From Nitrospirota bacterium (lineage in GTDB: Bacteria; Nitrospinota_A; UBA7883; JACRGQ01): a stretch of DNA of 17,447 nucleotides. The translations under genes and the position numbers were made by a program. The DNA lies in the NCBI GenBank assembly GCA_024275775.1, contig JAJRYM010000117.1, forward strand, positions 1 to 17,447, written 5' to 3'. This document shows, in pieces, positions 14,940 to 17,447 of this stretch. The number at the start of each line of letters is the position of its first letter. Position 1 is the stretch's first letter. A model generated the notes under the pieces. That model had not been told where the DNA came from, made no database searches, and saw nothing but the letters and a program-made list of their open reading frames with translations.

Positions 14940-17447
14940 TTAATCATTTTCCCCCGATGGATGAACATAAGCGTCGGCCGGTGCTTTCCACGTCATATTA
15001 GGTAACGGTATGTAAACGATATCGAGAGGCGCGGAAAAGAAATTTGCTCCCTGGCCGTTAGCAAAACGCATTTCAAGATTATGCGGCCCAATTGCCGGGC
15101 CGGCGGCCGTACCGTCTGCGGATGACATATTGGCGCTGAGAGCATGCCAAACGTCTCTTATCTCCATCCCCTCAAATCCGCTGATTACGCCGGTGTTGGA
15201 CTGATCGGTGGCGTTGCCGACAACGTAAAAGAAGGCTTCAACGTTCATGGTTCGGCCGGACTCGGTTGTTGTAACATACCGGTATTTTAAAGCCCCGCTG
15301 TTTAATACCTGTTCAACCCTGTATATATTATGATTCTCGTCGGTTTCCAGCGATTCGCTGTATTTGAATTCCGCACCGTTCAGTTTGAGCTCTTCAGATT
15401 TTATTTCCTGCTTGCCGGAAGATAAGTCTTTAAACTTCCGCGATTCCGCCATACTGTCGGAACCATGCCTGACTTCGACGGACATTTTTTTAAGCTCGTA
15501 GTTGCTTGGATTATTCACATACCGTCCATCGTCAATATTTGTTTTAAGATAGTCCGCCCACGGCAGTGCGAGAAGATCGCTCCCGCCGGGCAGTGTCTGA
15601 TTAAATTCCGTGTTCCAGTTCAGCACTGTCAAACCCGACTGATCTCCGGCATTCTGGCCGCGCAGATTCACATCCACCACCTGAACGGTTTTATCGTCCG
15701 GCCTAAGCACATACTGTTGCGCCCGCACCCACCTGCCGCTCGAATCTTTTACCACCCTGCCGGCCTGGGCGTCCGTTACTTTGGTAAGCGCCGCGTCTCT
15801 TTCACGTATTCCGCCCGACTCCAGAGCCGTGTCGATAGTCTTCCACAAACTGTTCCTATCCTCGTCATTATCCTTATCACTATCGTCATCCTCCCAATTG
15901 CCGGTAATGGCGCTCATCGCCTCGCGGTTTACGATATCCTCTTCCACCTGCACCGCGTAAGCAAGGAACCCGTTTGCGCTGATTTGCGCCAGGGCTTCCT
16001 CACTTATGTATTGGCCGACCTGCAATCCGTATTGATAATTTTCAGGCTTAAAGGAACCGCTGTCTATTTCGCTTGTACTTGCAAGGTATTTGAGGATTGC
16101 ATCATCGGCGTTGTCGAGCGGGCTCCCGTTACCCGTCAATTCACCAACGTTAATCCCGATAGCCTTAGCCGTCTCGGCGGTAGCAACCAGAATGGCGGAA
16201 TCTTCACTGTTGGCCTTATCAAGATCTTCTTCGATTTGAGTTTCGGTCAACTCACCAAGTTCTGCGACTGTATAGTCGGGAACGCCCGTCGGCGCCGGGG
16301 TTGGATTGATTATGGACACTTCATATATGGTCAAGGTAATACCGGCCTGCTGTGCCGCCGATAGCGAATTCCAGAACGCCAACAACGCCGCGCCGTTCGG
16401 GTCGTTGATAGCGGTGAACGAATCAAGAACTGCCTGTGCAATGGCCGGTGTCTGCTGGGTAGTGGGATTAAGACTGTTCCAGAATGTGACCTTATCAGTC
16501 GGCAAAGCGAGGGCATTGATAATCGTATCGGCCTGAGTCGGTGTAAGGTTGGCGATGGTCTGCTGGGCCGCCGCAAGTGAGTTCCAGAAGTCGACCAGTA
16601 ACTGCCCGCTTAATGTAGCGACGATCGTATCAGCCTGAGCCGGTGTAAGATTCGAGATGGTCTGTTGTGTCGATGCAAGAGAATTCCAGAAGTCGACCAG
16701 TGACTGTCCGCTTAACGTGGCGACGATGGTATCAGCCTGAGCCGGTGTAAGGTTCCCGATTGTCTGCTGACCGGCTGACAATGAATTCCAGAACGTTACC
16801 AAAGAGTTGCCGCTTAATGTAGCGACGATCGTATCAGCCTGAGCCGGTGTAAGGTTCCCGATTGTCTGCTGTGCAGTCGCGAGAGAGTTCCAGAAGTCCA
16901 CCAGTGACTGTCCGGAAAGTGTAGCAACGATCGTATCAGCCTGCGAAGGCGTGAGGTTAGCGATGGTCTGTTGTGTCGATGCAAGAGAATTCCAGAAGTC
17001 GACCAGTGACTGTCCGCTTAACGTGGCGACGATGGTATCAGCCTGAGCCGGTGTAAGGTTCCCGATTGTCTGCTGACCGGCCGACAATGCATTCCAGAAT
17101 GCTACCAAAGAGTTGCCGCTTAACGTGGCAACGATTGTGTCGGCCTGCGAAGGCGTAAGGTTAGCTATGGTCTGCTGTGTCGTCGCGAGAGAGTTCCAGA
17201 AGTCCACCAGTGACTGTCCGGAAAGTGTAGCAACGATCGTATCAGCCTGCGAAGGCGTGAGGTTAGCGATAGTCTGCTGTGTCGTCGCAAGAGAATTCCA
17301 GAACGTTACCAAAGAGTTGCCGCTTAATGTGGCGACGATGGTGTCGGCCTGCGAAGGCGTAAGGTTGGCGATGGTCTGCTGACCAGCCGACAGCGAGTTC
17401 CAGAAGTCGACCAGCGACTGTCCGCTTAACGTGGCGACGATGGTATC
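14940..17447 (-). CDS. Large tandem-repeat protein, N-terminus outside the window
   Basis: The frame is open to the window edge, so 835 C-terminal residues are visible and the true start lies beyond 17447. The visible N-terminal part is nine 34-residue repeats (key pieces: LVDFWNSL, QQTIANLTPSQ and ADTIVATLSG), then two diverged units still recognisable by FWNSL. Each unit predicts two helices, so this part is probably a helical solenoid. The remaining 460 or so residues are mixed. They include a helical stretch with EELGELTETQIEEDLDKA-like composition, an acidic patch (DDDSDKDNDEDRN, about 15860-15900) that could bind calcium, and a C-terminal beta-rich part ending near YVHPSGEND. No family is recognised. 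Signal peptide and location cannot be judged. The beta-barrel gene downstream may be its partner. Confidence 0.75.
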   Translation of the reverse strand, partial: DTIVATLSGQSLVDFWNSLSAGQQTIANLTPSQADTIVATLSGNSLVTFWNSLATTQQTIANLTPSQADTIVATLSGQSLVDFWNSLATTQQTIANLTPSQADTIVATLSGNSLVAFWNALSAGQQTIGNLTPAQADTIVATLSGQSLVDFWNSLASTQQTIANLTPSQADTIVATLSGQSLVDFWNSLATAQQTIGNLTPAQADTIVATLSGNSLVTFWNSLSAGQQTIGNLTPAQADTIVATLSGQSLVDFWNSLASTQQTISNLTPAQADTIVATLSGQLLVDFWNSLAAAQQTIANLTPTQADTIINALALPTDKVTFWNSLNPTTQQTPAIAQAVLDSFTAINDPNGAALLAFWNSLSAAQQAGITLTIYEVSIINPTPAPTGVPDYTVAELGELTETQIEEDLDKANSEDSAILVATAETAKAIGINVGELTGNGSPLDNADDAILKYLASTSEIDSGSFKPENYQYGLQVGQYISEEALAQISANGFLAYAVQVEEDIVNREAMSAITGNWEDDDSDKDNDEDRNSLWKTIDTALESGGIRERDAALTKVTDAQAGRVVKDSSGRWVRAQQYVLRPDDKTVQVVDVNLRGQNAGDQSGLTVLNWNTEFNQTLPGGSDLLALPWADYLKTNIDDGRYVNNPSNYELKKMSVEVRHGSDSMAESRKFKDLSSGKQEIKSEELKLNGAEFKYSESLETDENHNIYRVEQVLNSGALKYRYVTTTESGRTMNVEAFFYVVGNATDQSNTGVISGFEGMEIRDVWHALSANMSSADGTAAGPAIGPHNLEMRFANGQGANFFSAPLDIVYIPLPNMTWKAPADAYVHPSGEND
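16503..17447 (-). repeat. 102-bp in-frame tandem repeats (nine full copies plus an edge fragment)
   Basis: Nine complete 102-base units run from 17420 down to 16503, with 27 bases of another at the window edge; the array continues outside. Units differ mainly at codons 1 (Gln or Asn), 5 (Asp, Thr or Ala), 11-13 (SAG, ATT, AST, ATA or AAA), 18 (Ala, Gly or Ser) and 23 (Ser, Ala or Thr). A higher-order period of three units is superimposed: 16656-16775 is identical to 16962-17081, and 16876-16964 is identical to 17182-17270, both 306 bases apart. Confidence 0.93.

Noticed and set aside
15465..16364. Plus-strand frame of 299 codons
   Set aside because: It lies antisense to the large repeat protein, has no ribosome site or family resemblance, and the minus-strand frame is continuous through it with sensible composition.
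16503..17447. CRISPR array
   Set aside because: The repeats are 102 bases, contiguous without spacers, in frame and protein-coding.

Overview
The window reads as a chromosomal segment of a Gram-negative, type IV pilus-bearing bacterium. The evidence is a PilY1-type tip adhesin, prepilins with PilD-type cleavage sites, a lipoprotein with a lipobox, and an outer-membrane beta-barrel. CHASE2-adenylate cyclases and DUF1573 proteins of the type seen here are common in Desulfobacterota, Nitrospinota and Nitrospirota lineages, but the sequence alone does not fix the taxon. There are no RNA genes, insertion sequences or phage genes in view.

Layout, left to right. (1) 1-343: a possible gene tail, a near-consensus sigma-70 promoter and a long, partly GC-rich leader. 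(2) 344-7639, plus strand: pilX and pilY1, then a DUF1573 periplasmic protein, a membrane-anchored spermidine-synthase-like protein, and a small membrane protein related to the membrane half of the previous one. (3) 7640-8460: an AT-rich gap with a likely promoter, a small secreted protein made largely of Asp-Lys dipeptides, and a strong intrinsic terminator. (4) 8505-9751: two more minor prepilins (PilV-like and PilW-like) with a TAATG stop/start junction. (5) 9966-13249: a CHASE2-class III adenylate cyclase, a small protein built from four 29-residue MshEN-like repeats, and a TPR lipoprotein, forming a probable operon. (6) 13262-17447, minus strand and convergent: an outer-membrane beta-barrel protein and, upstream of it, a large protein whose N-terminal end lies outside the window. 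That protein carries nine 34-residue tandem repeats plus two degenerate ones.

How it may work together: PilV, PilW, PilX and PilY1 form the priming and tip complex of type IV pili. PilX, PilY1 and PilW each carry Asp-rich EF-hand or thrombospondin-3-like loops, which suggests a calcium-dependent pilus tip. The adjacent cyclase operon may link surface or pilus state to cAMP, with a possible c-di-GMP-binding partner; this is inference from neighbourhood and motifs. The least explained parts are the genes between pilY1 and pilV, the 29-residue repeat protein, and the 34-residue repeat protein with its beta-barrel neighbour.
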